Assembly: GCF_001907675.1 (NCBI RefSeq)
Contig: NZ_MPNT01000013.1
Span: 116,676-180,675, forward strand
Source: Mycobacterium paraffinicum
GTDB lineage: Bacteria > Actinomycetota > Actinomycetes > Mycobacteriales > Mycobacteriaceae
Reading direction: 5' to 3'
Length of the DNA stretch: 64,000 bases
Numbering within the stretch: the first letter of the stretch is position 1; the number at the start of each line of letters is the position of its first letter. The position numbers and the translations under genes were made by a program. Shown in pieces: positions 28,432 to 37,391 of this stretch. Under the pieces are notes generated by a model. It was not told the origin of the DNA, made no database searches, and saw nothing but the letters and a program-made list of their open reading frames with translations.

Positions 28432-29802
28432 CTACTGCCCGAACGAGATCTCCAGCAGGCTCTTCTTCTGCTCGGTGTATTCCTGTTCACTCAGCAGCCC
28501 AGCGGCGCGCTGTACTGCGATGTGGCGGATGGCGGCGGCGACGCCGGTCATGACGGTCCGCGGCGCTGGCACTACCTCGACATCCTCGGCCGGCGCATTC
28601 CCGGCGGAGCCGGTGAGTCGCGCCGCCCCGGCCGGCTTCTGGCCGTCCGCGGCGCCAGACGGGCCAGCTGTCGACCGTCCGGCCATTGCACCAATTCCCA
28701 TCTGGTTTAACGCGTTTGCCACGTCGAATTCTGCCGCCGGCGCCGCCGCCTCGGTCTCGCTCGCCAGCGGCGTGATCAGTGCGGTCGGGCGTATTTCGCC
28801 TGCGGCCGTGGCATTTTGGGTCCAGCTCGACGGCACCGTCAATGCCCCGACCCTGTTGGCCCCGGCGAAGGCCGCCGACATCGTCGGCGTGGGAACACCG
28901 CCGGGGGGCAGGTTCGAAAGGGGCGCCACGAACGGCACGACGGGTGCCGGCTCGGTGCCCGGCCACGCCTCTACGCCGTTCCAGCCGCTGAAAGTGCCAT
29001 CGTCACCGGCAGCCGAAGCAGTGGTGAACGTGGCGATAGGAAAATCCACGATGGTGGCCAGCGTATCCGCCGGGAGGACCCCGAAAAGAGTCACAAGGTC
29101 GCTTGGTACAACGATACTGAGCGCGGCCAGATGGGCCAGGATTTCGAGCTGCTCGGCCTGGGCCGGTACCGCCATCGCGGACAACGCCTGCGGCACAACC
29201 GATATGGCACCTTGCACAGTGTCGGCGAAGGTGCCGATTTGGCTGATCGCGGCGGCTTGGCTGGCCGCCGCGCCGGGGTCGGTGTTCTGGTGCGGAGAGG
29301 TGAACGGAGTCAGCATGACCGCGGCTGCTGACGAGGCTGCGTAGATATACATCGCCAGGGCGTCCTGCGCCCACATCTCGGCGTAGAGCGCCTCGGCGGC
29401 CGCGATTGCGGGTGTGTTCTGCCCTAAGACGTTGGTCGCCACCAGCACCGCGAGCATGCCGCGGTTGGCGGCGATCTCCGGTGGCGGCACCGTCGATGCG
29501 AACGCCGCCTCGTAAGCGGTGGCCGCCATCCATGCCTGGGCGGCGGTTTGGCCCGCCTGCGCGGCGGTGGCGCTCAGCCATCCCACGTAGGACCCGGCCG
29601 CTGCCCTCATCGCCGCGGACGACGGACCCGACCAAGCCCCTTCGGCAAGTTCGGACACCACCGACTGATATCCGGAGATCGCTGTATACAGCTCGTCGGC
29701 CACGCTTTCCCACGCCTGCGCAGCTGCCAGCATCGGCCCCTGACCCGGACCGGTATACATCCGACCGGAGTTGATCTCCGGCGGATAGATCCCGAAATCC
29801 AC
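28432..29802 (-). CDS. PPE family protein, SVP-like, with SHOCT-like tail (second of pair)
   Basis: This 456-residue PPE protein has a GTG start. The N-terminal PPE domain (about 1-180) has the PPE motif IYPPEIN, a WSGPSS WxG turn and the usual alanine-rich helices. VGALTVPSSW at about residue 310 is a variant of the GxxSVPxxW signature of the SVP subgroup. The last 30 residues, RAAGLLSEQEYTEQKKSLLE, resemble a SHOCT oligomerisation motif. There is no PE partner gene beside it. It lies 50 bp after the paralogous PPE gene. Secretion by a type VII system is expected from the family. Confidence 0.9.
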   Translation of the reverse strand: MDFGIYPPEINSGRMYTGPGQGPMLAAAQAWESVADELYTAISGYQSVVSELAEGAWSGPSSAAMRAAAGSYVGWLSATAAQAGQTAAQAWMAATAYEAAFASTVPPPEIAANRGMLAVLVATNVLGQNTPAIAAAEALYAEMWAQDALAMYIYAASSAAAVMLTPFTSPHQNTDPGAAASQAAAISQIGTFADTVQGAISVVPQALSAMAVPAQAEQLEILAHLAALSIVVPSDLVTLFGVLPADTLATIVDFPIATFTTASAAGDDGTFSGWNGVEAWPGTEPAPVVPFVAPLSNLPPGGVPTPTMSAAFAGANRVGALTVPSSWTQNATAAGEIRPTALITPLASETEAAAPAAEFDVANALNQMGIGAMAGRSTAGPSGAADGQKPAGAARLTGSAGNAPAEDVEVVPAPRTVMTGVAAAIRHIAVQRAAGLLSEQEYTEQKKSLLEISFGQ

Positions 29803-29852
29803 TGCCGCGCATATCCCTTCTCAACGACCGCTACATTCGCCCGACGGGCGGT

Positions 29853-31223
29853 TCAGCGACCCAGCAGACGGTTCTTCTGCTCGGTGTATTCCTCGTCGGT
29901 CAAAATCCCCTCGTCGCGGAGCTTGGTGAATTCACGTAGCTCGCCCGCGACCCCGGTGACCACCGCCCGAGGCTTGTCCTTGGGCGTCTCACCGTTTTCG
30001 CGAGGTGCCGCATTGTCAGCGGCGGTCGCTGCGGTTCTGGCGCGAGCGGGCGCAATTGCCTTCTCGCTGCCGCTCCGGCCGGTGCCAACGGTTCCGGCCA
30101 TGGCTCGTCCGGCCATGCCCGCCAGTGCCATCTGAGCGAGCGTGCCGCCCGAGCCGGCTCCCGCCGCCGGTGCTGCGGTCGTGTCGGTCCCACTCAGCGC
30201 CGGCAGCGTGTACGCGACGGGGCGCACCGCCGGGGTGGCGACCGTCCACGCCGGCGGCACGGATAGTGCCCCGACCGTGTTCGCCTCACCCAGACCGACC
30301 GACGCCCTCGGCGGCGGCACCGTGCCCGGCGGCAAGTTGAGCAGCGGCGCCGGGAACGGCTTCACCGGCGCCGGCTCAGTGCCCGGAAAGGGCTCCTCGC
30401 CGCTCCAGCCGCTGAGGATCTCGTCGGTGTGAAGACCCACCAGGGTGCCGTAGACGGTCACCCCAAAACCCATCACCCCGATTACGTTGGCGGGCACGCC
30501 GATAGCAAAGGTAGCGATGCCCGCTGATACGCCGACGAAAAGGGTGGACAGGTCGGCCAGCAGGCTCAGATAGAGCAATCCGTCCTCCGGGAGCACTGCG
30601 GCCGCGCTCTGCAGCGCGCTGGGCACCGCGGAGAAGGCTTGCTGGACAGTGCTTTCCGCGACGCCGGTGGCGGTGGCTTGGTCGGCGAGGCCGCCCGGGT
30701 TGGTCGTCGGCGGGGGTGGGCGGAACGGCGTCAGCGCCGTCGCCGAGGCCGACGAGGCTGCGTAGCCATACATCGCCGCCACGTCCTGGGCCCACATCTC
30801 CCCGTACTGAGCTTCGGTGGCCGCGATCGCCTGGGCGTTCATGCCGAACACATTGGTCGCGATCAGGGTCAACAGCTGACTGCGGTTGGCGGCCACCATC
30901 GGCGGCGGAACCGTCGCCGAAAACGCGGTTTGGTAGGCAGCGGCCGCGGATCTGGCCCGAGCGCCGGTTTCTTCGGCCTGTGCGGCAGTGACACGCAGCC
31001 ATGCCGCATACGGCGCGGCCGCAGCGCTCATCGCCCCCGCTGCCGGCCCCAGCCAGGGACCAGCGGTTAATCCCGATACCACCGCTTGGTACGAATTCGC
31101 CGCCGAATGCAGTCCGGCGGCGAGCGCATCCCACGCCTCGGCCGAGGCCAACATCGGTCCCGATCCGGGACCGGCAAACATACGGGCAGAGTTGACCTCC
31201 GGCGGATAGCTCCCGAAGTCCAT
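29853..31223 (-). CDS. PPE family protein, SVP-like, with SHOCT-like tail (first of pair)
   Basis: This paralogue of the next gene also has 456 residues, with the ATG preceded by GAGGAG. It shows SYPPEVNSARMF, the WLGPAA turn, VGALSVPPAW as the SVP signature near residue 315, and a C-terminal KLRDEGILTDEEYTEQKNRLLGR matching the SHOCT pattern (leader helix, G-[IL]-[IL]-[ST]-x-E-E-[YF]-x-x-x-K). Both genes replace what in M. tuberculosis is a direct junction of Rv3268 and Rv3269, so they are an insertion here or a loss there. Function unknown. Confidence 0.9.
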   Translation of the reverse strand: MDFGSYPPEVNSARMFAGPGSGPMLASAEAWDALAAGLHSAANSYQAVVSGLTAGPWLGPAAGAMSAAAAPYAAWLRVTAAQAEETGARARSAAAAYQTAFSATVPPPMVAANRSQLLTLIATNVFGMNAQAIAATEAQYGEMWAQDVAAMYGYAASSASATALTPFRPPPPTTNPGGLADQATATGVAESTVQQAFSAVPSALQSAAAVLPEDGLLYLSLLADLSTLFVGVSAGIATFAIGVPANVIGVMGFGVTVYGTLVGLHTDEILSGWSGEEPFPGTEPAPVKPFPAPLLNLPPGTVPPPRASVGLGEANTVGALSVPPAWTVATPAVRPVAYTLPALSGTDTTAAPAAGAGSGGTLAQMALAGMAGRAMAGTVGTGRSGSEKAIAPARARTAATAADNAAPRENGETPKDKPRAVVTGVAGELREFTKLRDEGILTDEEYTEQKNRLLGR

Positions 31224-31543
31224 GGCTGTGTTGCTCCTCGACGCGCCGCGGTCGGGGTGAATTCATCGCACCGCCCGTGGTACTGCTCTCCACGAATAAA
31301 ATCACCGGCGAGGCCACGCTACAGTTCCCGCGCACATCGTGCCCGCCGGCGCGGCAAGGTCATATCCAGCACATATCTTGCCCGGTAGGGCGGTCATCCG
31401 AGCCTCCACGGCATCGGAATTCGGTGTGAACGGACGCCAATCCGGGGTGACCGGGCCCACCAACCCATATTGATATCGCTATATTTCGATGTTAACGTCG
31501 AGCGAGCATCGGCTGACGCTGTGACGACTAGGAGGTCCGGGCA
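31224..31543. promoter_or_regulatory. Divergent region between the PPE pair and pacL1-ctpC
   Basis: This is a 320-bp gap with no gene. Most is GC-rich, but 31466-31496 is strikingly AT-rich (ATATTGATATCGCTATATTT) and lies 50-80 bp before pacL1. That is where a promoter and metal-responsive operator for the zinc efflux genes would be expected. The pacL1 ribosome site AGGAGG ends 8 nt before its ATG. The operator assignment is inference. Confidence 0.45.
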
Positions 31544-31825
31544 ATGGCGGGGTACGCGCTCTTGGCAAAGGCGGCATCGACGGTGGTCACCGGCCTCGTC
31601 GGCGTGACGGCCTACGAGGTGGTGCGCAAGGCCGTGGCCAAGGCGCCGCTGCACGAGACCGCGGTGTCGGCGGCCGAGCTGGGGCTGCGTGGAACCCGCA
31701 AGGCCGAGGAGGCCGCCGAGTCGGCCCGGCTCAAGATCGCCGACGTCATGGCCGAGGCCCGCGAGCGCATCGGCGAGGAAGCGCCCACCCCGGCCGTCGC
31801 CGACGTCCACCAGCACGACCACTGA
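31544..31825 (+). CDS. pacL1: Zinc efflux chaperone-like protein PacL1
   Basis: This 93-residue DUF1490 protein has an N-terminal hydrophobic helix (about residues 3-27), an alanine/glutamate-rich amphipathic stretch, and the histidine/aspartate-rich C terminus ADVHQHDH, which is the likely metal-binding motif. In M. tuberculosis Rv3269 (PacL1) clusters with the P-type ATPase CtpC in the membrane, binds zinc and is needed for resistance to zinc poisoning. Here it lies 11 bp before ctpC, so the pair is an operon. The start has a strong AGGAGG site. Confidence 0.9.
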   Translation: MAGYALLAKAASTVVTGLVGVTAYEVVRKAVAKAPLHETAVSAAELGLRGTRKAEEAAESARLKIADVMAEARERIGEEAPTPAVADVHQHDH

Positions 31826-31836
31826 TCCCCCGTTCG

Positions 31837-34011
31837 ATGGCGCTCGCCACCGACCTCGAGCCGGCCCGCTCGGAAGACCCTGCGCTGCAGGTCATTTCGG
31901 ATGCAGCCGGGCGCATGCGGGTTTCCGTCGACTGGCTGCGGTGCGACTCCCGGCGCGCGGTGGCGGTCGAGGAGGCCGTGGCCAAGGAGGACGGCGTGCG
32001 CGTGGTGCACGCCTATCCGCGTACCGGATCGGTCGTCGTCTGGTACTCGCCCAGGCGTTGCGATCGCGCCGCGGTGCTGGCGGCGATCGGCTCCGCCGCG
32101 CACGTCGCCGCCGAGCTGATCCCGGCGCGCGCGCCGCATTCGGAGGAAATCCGCAACACCGACGTGCTGCGGATGGTCGTCGGCGGCGCGGCGCTGGCCC
32201 TGCTCGGCGTGCGCCGCTACGTGTTCGCCCGGCCGCCGTTGTTGGGCCCGAACGGCCGGATCCTGGCCACCGGCGTCACCGTCTTCACCGGCTACCCGTT
32301 CCTGCGCGGGGCGCTGCGCTCGTTGCGCTCGGGCCGGGCCGGCACCGACGCCCTGGTGTCGGCGGCGACGGTGGCCAGCCTGGTGTTGCGCGAGAACGTG
32401 GTGGCGCTGACCGTGCTGTGGCTGCTCAACATCGGTGAGTACCTGCAGGACCTGACCCTGCGCCGCACCCGCCGGGCGATCTCGGAGCTGCTGCGCGGCA
32501 GCCAGGACACGGCCTGGATCCGGCTGGCCGACGGGGCCGAGGTCCAGGTCCCCATCGACAGCGTGGAGATCGGCGACGAGGTGATCATCCACGACCACGT
32601 CGCGATACCGGTGGACGGCGAGGTCGTCGACGGCGAGGCGATCGTCAACCAGTCCGCGATCACCGGCGAGAACCTGCCCGTTTCCGTCGCGGTGGGCGCG
32701 CACGTGCACGCCGGGTCGGTCGTGGTGCGCGGGCGCCTGGTGGTGCGCGCACAGGCCGTCGGCAAGCACACGGCGATCGGGCGCATCATCGCCCGCGTCG
32801 AGGAGGCGCAGCACGACCGGGCGCCCATCCAGACCGTCGGCGAGAACTTCTCCCGCCGTTTCGTGCCCACCTCGTTCATCGTCTCGGCCCTCACCCTGGC
32901 GGTCACCGGGGACGTCCGCCGCGCGATGACCATGCTGCTGATCGCCTGCCCCTGCGCGGTGGGCCTGTCCACCCCGACGGCCATCAGCGCCGCGATCGGC
33001 AACGGCGCGCGCCGCGGCATCCTGATCAAGGGCGGATCGCACCTCGAGCAGGCCGGCCGGGTGGACGCGATCGTGTTCGACAAAACCGGCACGCTGACCG
33101 TCGGCCGTCCCGTCGTCACCAACATCATTGCGCTGCACAAGGATTGGGAGCCAGAACAGGTGCTGGCATACGCGGCCAGCTCGGAGATCCACTCCCGTCA
33201 TCCATTGGCAGAGGCGGTGATCCGCTCGACCGAGGAACGCCACATCACCATCCCGCCGCACGAGGAGTGCGAGGTGCTGGTCGGCCTGGGCATGCGCACC
33301 TGGGCCGACGGCCGCACCCTGTTGCTCGGCAGCCCCGGGTTGCTGCGCGCCGAGAAGGTGCGGGTGTCGAAGAAGGCCTCGGAGTGGGTGGACCGGCTGC
33401 GGCGCCAGGCCGAGACCCCGCTGCTGCTGGCCGTCGACGGCAAGCCGGTGGGCTTGATCAGCCTGCGCGACGAGGTGCGCCCCGAGGCGATTGAGGTATT
33501 GAAGCAGTTGCGGGACAACGGGATTCGCCGCATCGTCATGCTGACCGGCGACCATCCCGACATCGCCCAGGTGGTCGCCGAGGAGCTGGGGATCGACGAG
33601 TGGCGCGCCGAGGTGATGCCGGAGGACAAGCTCGAGGTGGTGCGCGGTCTGCAGAACGACGGCTACGTGGTCGGCATGGTGGGTGACGGCATCAACGACG
33701 CCCCGGCGCTGGCGGCCGCCGACATCGGGATCGCCATGGGCCTGGCCGGAACCGACGTCGCGGTGGAGACCGCCGACGTGGCGCTGGCCAACGACGACCT
33801 GCATCGCCTCCTCGACGTGCGGGACCTGGGCGCCCGGGCCGTGGACGTCATCCGGGAGAACTACGGCATGTCGATCGCGGTCAACGCCGCGGGTCTGATC
33901 ATCGGCGCGGGCGGCGCGCTGTCCCCCGTGCTGGCCGCGATCCTGCACAACGCGTCGTCGGTCGCGGTGGTGGCCAACAGCTCCCGGCTGATCCGATACC
34001 GGCTGGACTAA
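31837..34011 (+). CDS. ctpC: P1B-type metal-exporting ATPase CtpC
   Basis: This 724-residue cation pump carries the membrane metal-site motif CPC at 371-373 (IACPCAVGLSTPTA), the phosphorylation motif DKTGT from Asp415, the TGE actuator motif in AITGEN, the P1B HP motif in IHSRHPLAEA, and the hinge GDGINDAPAL. An N-terminal region without CxxC replaces the classical heavy-metal domain. The orthologue Rv3270 exports zinc (manganese also reported) and protects against metal poisoning in macrophages. It works with PacL1, encoded just upstream. Confidence 0.95.
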   Translation: MALATDLEPARSEDPALQVISDAAGRMRVSVDWLRCDSRRAVAVEEAVAKEDGVRVVHAYPRTGSVVVWYSPRRCDRAAVLAAIGSAAHVAAELIPARAPHSEEIRNTDVLRMVVGGAALALLGVRRYVFARPPLLGPNGRILATGVTVFTGYPFLRGALRSLRSGRAGTDALVSAATVASLVLRENVVALTVLWLLNIGEYLQDLTLRRTRRAISELLRGSQDTAWIRLADGAEVQVPIDSVEIGDEVIIHDHVAIPVDGEVVDGEAIVNQSAITGENLPVSVAVGAHVHAGSVVVRGRLVVRAQAVGKHTAIGRIIARVEEAQHDRAPIQTVGENFSRRFVPTSFIVSALTLAVTGDVRRAMTMLLIACPCAVGLSTPTAISAAIGNGARRGILIKGGSHLEQAGRVDAIVFDKTGTLTVGRPVVTNIIALHKDWEPEQVLAYAASSEIHSRHPLAEAVIRSTEERHITIPPHEECEVLVGLGMRTWADGRTLLLGSPGLLRAEKVRVSKKASEWVDRLRRQAETPLLLAVDGKPVGLISLRDEVRPEAIEVLKQLRDNGIRRIVMLTGDHPDIAQVVAEELGIDEWRAEVMPEDKLEVVRGLQNDGYVVGMVGDGINDAPALAAADIGIAMGLAGTDVAVETADVALANDDLHRLLDVRDLGARAVDVIRENYGMSIAVNAAGLIIGAGGALSPVLAAILHNASSVAVVANSSRLIRYRLD

Positions 34012-34017
34012 CCGGGT

Positions 34018-34677
34018 TCAGCAGCAGCCGCAGTCGTGGCCGCGCCAGGCCCGCACACCCTGCCACGCCGCGACGCCGGCGATCCCGAGCCCGATCGCCG
34101 GGTCGATCCACCAGCCGCCGGACCACAGCGCCATCGTCGCCAGCCCGACGAGCACCCCACCCGCCTGGGCGGCACACAGGTAGTTCTGCATTCCCTCGGC
34201 CTCGGTGGCGCCGGAGTCCAGCCGCGCCCCCAGGCGGCGGTTGGCCCGGCCGAGGATCGGCATCAGCAGGAACCCCGCGGCGGTCAGCGCGAGCCCGATA
34301 GCCGAGGCCTCAGCGTGGTGCTCACCGGTCAGCTCGCGCACGGATTCCGCGGCGATGTACGGGGCGGTCAGCCAGAACGACACCGCGACACCGCGTCGCG
34401 CGCGCCGCTCGGCGTCCACCGAGAAGGTGCGGGCTCCGCTGAACCGCCACACCACCATCGCGCTGCCCAGCGCCTCGGACACCCCGCCGAGCGCCCACCC
34501 GGTCAGCGCCACCGACCCGACCGCCAGGCCCTGCCACAGTCCCACGCCGCCCTCGACCAGCACCGCGACCAGGCTGATCCACGCCAGCCGTCGCGCCCAC
34601 TCGGCGCTGCGTCGCCATCCGGCGTCCCGCGTCGCGGCGACGGCGCAGTCATCGGCGGTGAGCGAGAAGGTGGTCAT
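34018..34677 (-). CDS. CDF-like integral membrane protein with Cys-rich tail
   Basis: This 219-residue protein has five or six hydrophobic helices, and the region EGGVGLWQGLAVGSVALTGWALGGVSE resembles the first helices of cation diffusion facilitators, though the usual metal-binding aspartates are replaced. The C terminus GHDCGCC could bind metal. It converges on ctpC with a 6-bp gap and corresponds to Rv3271c. A role in metal handling is inferred from fold and neighbours; it may be a non-transporting relative of the CDF family. Confidence 0.8.
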   Translation of the reverse strand: MTTFSLTADDCAVAATRDAGWRRSAEWARRLAWISLVAVLVEGGVGLWQGLAVGSVALTGWALGGVSEALGSAMVVWRFSGARTFSVDAERRARRGVAVSFWLTAPYIAAESVRELTGEHHAEASAIGLALTAAGFLLMPILGRANRRLGARLDSGATEAEGMQNYLCAAQAGGVLVGLATMALWSGGWWIDPAIGLGIAGVAAWQGVRAWRGHDCGCC

Positions 34678-34742
34678 TGCGCGAGGCTAGCCGCGATCGC
34701 GGCCCGCGGCGGGCCCGGACACCAGCTAGTAACACAACCGTG

Positions 34743-36347
34743 TCATACGTGACCAATCAGCACTCGCTTGAGCACCTTCCCGCCGGCGTTGCGGGGCAGC
34801 GCGTCGACGAACAAGACGTCGCGGGGGACCTTGAAGCGCGCCAACCGGTTCCGCACGTACGTCCGGACCTCGTCCTCGGTCAGCGTCGCGCCGGGGCGCA
34901 CCACGACGTAGGCACGCAACCGCTGCCCGAACTCCTCGTCGTCGACGCCGACGACCGCGACGTCCAGGACGTCCGGGTGGTGCGCGAGGGCCTCCTCGAC
35001 CTCGCCCGGGTAGACGTTCTCCCCGCCGGACACGATCATCTCGTCGTCGCGCCCGTCGACGAAGAGCCGGCCCTCGGCGTCGAAATGGCCGACGTCGCCG
35101 GTGGACATCAGGCCCCCGATCGACTCCTTGGTGCCACCACCCGTGTAGCCCTCGAAGGCCAGCACGTTTCCCACGAAGATGCGCCCCGGTGTTCCCGGCG
35201 GCGCCTCGCGCCCGTCGGCGGTCAAGACCTTGACGACCGAGCCGGGCACCACGGCGCCCACGCAGCCCGGCGCGACGGCCAGATCCGCGGGCGTGGCGAT
35301 GGTGGCGTAGGCCACCTCGGTGGACCCGTACATGTTGTAGACCACGGGTCCGAGCGCGTCGAGCGCCCGGGCGGCCAGCGCGGCGCCGAGCTGGGAGCCG
35401 CCGATGAACACGATGCGCAGCGCCGACAGGTCGTGCGCGGCCAGGTCCGCCGGGCCCAGGTCGAGGATGCGCCGCAACATGATCGGCACCACGATCAGGG
35501 CGCTGGCACGGTGTGCGGCCAGGCTGGCCAGCGTCTGCCGGGCGTCGAAGTGGCGGCGCAGCACCAGGGTCGAGCCCAGCACCATCGCGTACATCGCGTG
35601 GCTGAACCCCATCGAATGGAACAGCGGCACACAGCATTCGGTGACTTCCCGACCGCGGAACGGGACCTTCCCGAGCAGGCCGCCGACCGGTATCAGCGAG
35701 TAGGGCTCCGACCGCGCGGCGCCCTTCGGCGTTCCGGTGGTCCCGCTGGTCGAAATGACGATCTTGGGCCGCCCGCCCGACGCCGGCGGCGGGGCGGGGT
35801 CGCCGCCCTGGATCAGCGCGTCGAGCGAGTCGGGATCGGGCCTCTCCGTCCACGCCAGGAACCGGCCGAGCCGCGGCCGGGCGTCGGCGACGACGGCGCC
35901 GTACTCCTCGTCGTACACGAGCAGGTCCGCGCGTTCGGCGGCCAGCATCCCGGCCAGCTGCGGGGCGCCGAACCCGGTGTTGAGCAACAGGACACCGGCG
36001 CCGCACTTGCCGGCGGCGTAGACGGCTTCCAAAAACCCGCGGTGGTTGCCCACCAGGATGGCCACGCCGTGGCCCGGGCCGAGGCCGCGCTCGCGCCACG
36101 CGTTGGCCAGCGCGTTGGTCCGGCGGTCCAGGTCCCCGAACGTCAGCGGGCCGCGCTCGTCGATGAGCGCCACCCCGTCGGGGTCGCGGCCCGCGGCGAT
36201 GGCCGTCGCCGCCCCGAGGATGCCGTAGCGCCGGACGGCACCCAGCACCGGCACGATGCGGCCGGGCGGTATCCACCGCAATCCCCCGGACCGGGCGTAG
36301 AGAAGCAGTGACCGGGCTTCCGCACCGGCGCGCCGAAGTATTTGCAC
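34743..36347 (-). CDS. Acyl-CoA synthetase (FadD type)
   Basis: This AMP-forming ligase of about 534 residues has the phosphate loop STSGTTGTPKGA, the adenine motif YNMYGSTEVAY, the STGDVGHFD ribose motif and the C-terminal catalytic lysine in PRNAGGKVLK. The start is set at GTG 36347, matching the family N terminus; upstream in-frame sequence overlaps the divergent methyltransferase. It resembles the FadD2/FadD12 group that activates fatty or aromatic acids as CoA esters. It has no counterpart at this place in M. tuberculosis as I recall it. Confidence 0.87.
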   Translation of the reverse strand: MQILRRAGAEARSLLLYARSGGLRWIPPGRIVPVLGAVRRYGILGAATAIAAGRDPDGVALIDERGPLTFGDLDRRTNALANAWRERGLGPGHGVAILVGNHRGFLEAVYAAGKCGAGVLLLNTGFGAPQLAGMLAAERADLLVYDEEYGAVVADARPRLGRFLAWTERPDPDSLDALIQGGDPAPPPASGGRPKIVISTSGTTGTPKGAARSEPYSLIPVGGLLGKVPFRGREVTECCVPLFHSMGFSHAMYAMVLGSTLVLRRHFDARQTLASLAAHRASALIVVPIMLRRILDLGPADLAAHDLSALRIVFIGGSQLGAALAARALDALGPVVYNMYGSTEVAYATIATPADLAVAPGCVGAVVPGSVVKVLTADGREAPPGTPGRIFVGNVLAFEGYTGGGTKESIGGLMSTGDVGHFDAEGRLFVDGRDDEMIVSGGENVYPGEVEEALAHHPDVLDVAVVGVDDEEFGQRLRAYVVVRPGATLTEDEVRTYVRNRLARFKVPRDVLFVDALPRNAGGKVLKRVLIGHV

Positions 36348-36463
36348 AGGTCGATGCTGCCGCCCCGCACCGCGCCGGATAAGGGCGCAACGCCACCACG
36401 GGCGGGGCCTTTCGTCACCATCGTTATTCTGGCTAACGACTAGACGGAAAGGGACGATTGCCG

Positions 36464-37378
36464 ATGACGCGCACCGACAACGACAGCTGGGACCTGGCCA
36501 CGAGCGTGGGGGCGACCGCCACCATGGTGGCCGCCGGGCGGGCACGGGCCACCCGCGACGCGCTGATCGACGACCCGTTCGCCGAGCCGCTGGTGCGGGC
36601 GGTCGGGGTCGACTTCATGACGCGCTGGGCGGCCGGCGAACTGGACTCCGCCGACGTCGACGAGCCGGGGGCGCCGTGGGGCATGCAACGCATGACCGAC
36701 ATGCTGGCCGCCCGCACGCGCTACATCGACGCCTTCTTCGCCGAGGCGGGCGCCGCGGGGATACGCCAGGTGGTGATCCTGGCCTCCGGCCTGGACGCCC
36801 GCGCCTACCGGCTGCCCTGGCCGGCGGGCACCACGGTGTACGAGATCGACCAGCCGGCGGTGATCGAGTTCAAGACCGCCACCATCGCCGAGCTCGGCGC
36901 CCAGCCCACGGCCGAGGTGCGGCCCGTCCCGGTCGACCTGCGCCACGACTGGCCGTCGGCGCTGCGCGCGGCCGGGTTCGACACCGCCGCACCCACCGCC
37001 TGGGCCGCCGAGGGATTGCTGGGCTTCCTGCCGCCCGAGGCGCAGGACCGGCTGCTCGACGATGTCACCGCGCTGAGCGCCGGCGGCAGCCGGCTGGTGG
37101 CCGAGGTCTTCGTCAATTCCGGAGCCGGCGGGGACGCCCTGAACGCCGCTAGCCAGAAGTGGCGGGAAAACGGCCTGGACATCGCGCTCGGCGACCTGGG
37201 CTTTCCGGGCGAACGCAACGACGTGGCGAGCTACCTGGAGCGGCACGGCTGGCGCCCGACTCGCACACCCCTGAATCAGCTGTTGGCCGACAACGGGTTA
37301 CCTTTGCAGCGCACCGATCCCGGTGCGCCGTTCGCCCGGAACTACTACTGCACCGCCGAGTTACACACCGCCCGTTGA
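36464..37378 (+). CDS. SAM-dependent methyltransferase, TIGR00027 family
   Basis: This 304-residue protein belongs to the large mycobacterial family of putative O-methyltransferases (leucine carboxyl methyltransferase fold). Typical features are [19 protein letters not shown] at the N terminus, [16 protein letters not shown] as the SAM motif, [11 protein letters not shown], and [17 protein letters not shown]. The ATG at 36464 follows a GGAAAGGG site; a TTG two codons upstream is less likely. It lies 13 bp before the CoA-transferase gene. Substrate unknown. Confidence 0.9.
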   Translation: MTRTDNDSWDLATSVGATATMVAAGRARATRDALIDDPFAEPLVRAVGVDFMTRWAAGELDSADVDEPGAPWGMQRMTDMLAARTRYIDAFFAEAGAAGIRQVVILASGLDARAYRLPWPAGTTVYEIDQPAVIEFKTATIAELGAQPTAEVRPVPVDLRHDWPSALRAAGFDTAAPTAWAAEGLLGFLPPEAQDRLLDDVTALSAGGSRLVAEVFVNSGAGGDALNAASQKWRENGLDIALGDLGFPGERNDVASYLERHGWRPTRTPLNQLLADNGLPLQRTDPGAPFARNYYCTAELHTAR

Positions 37379-37391
37379 CGGAAGGCCAGCC

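Noticed and set aside
28419..31543. PPE region as a mobile element
   Set aside because: No transposase, integrase, terminal inverted repeat or target duplication could be seen at its edges.
31612..33948. 778-codon open frame antisense to pacL1-ctpC
   Set aside because: Covers the clearly functional ctpC, lacks any domain, and has the composition of a shadow frame.
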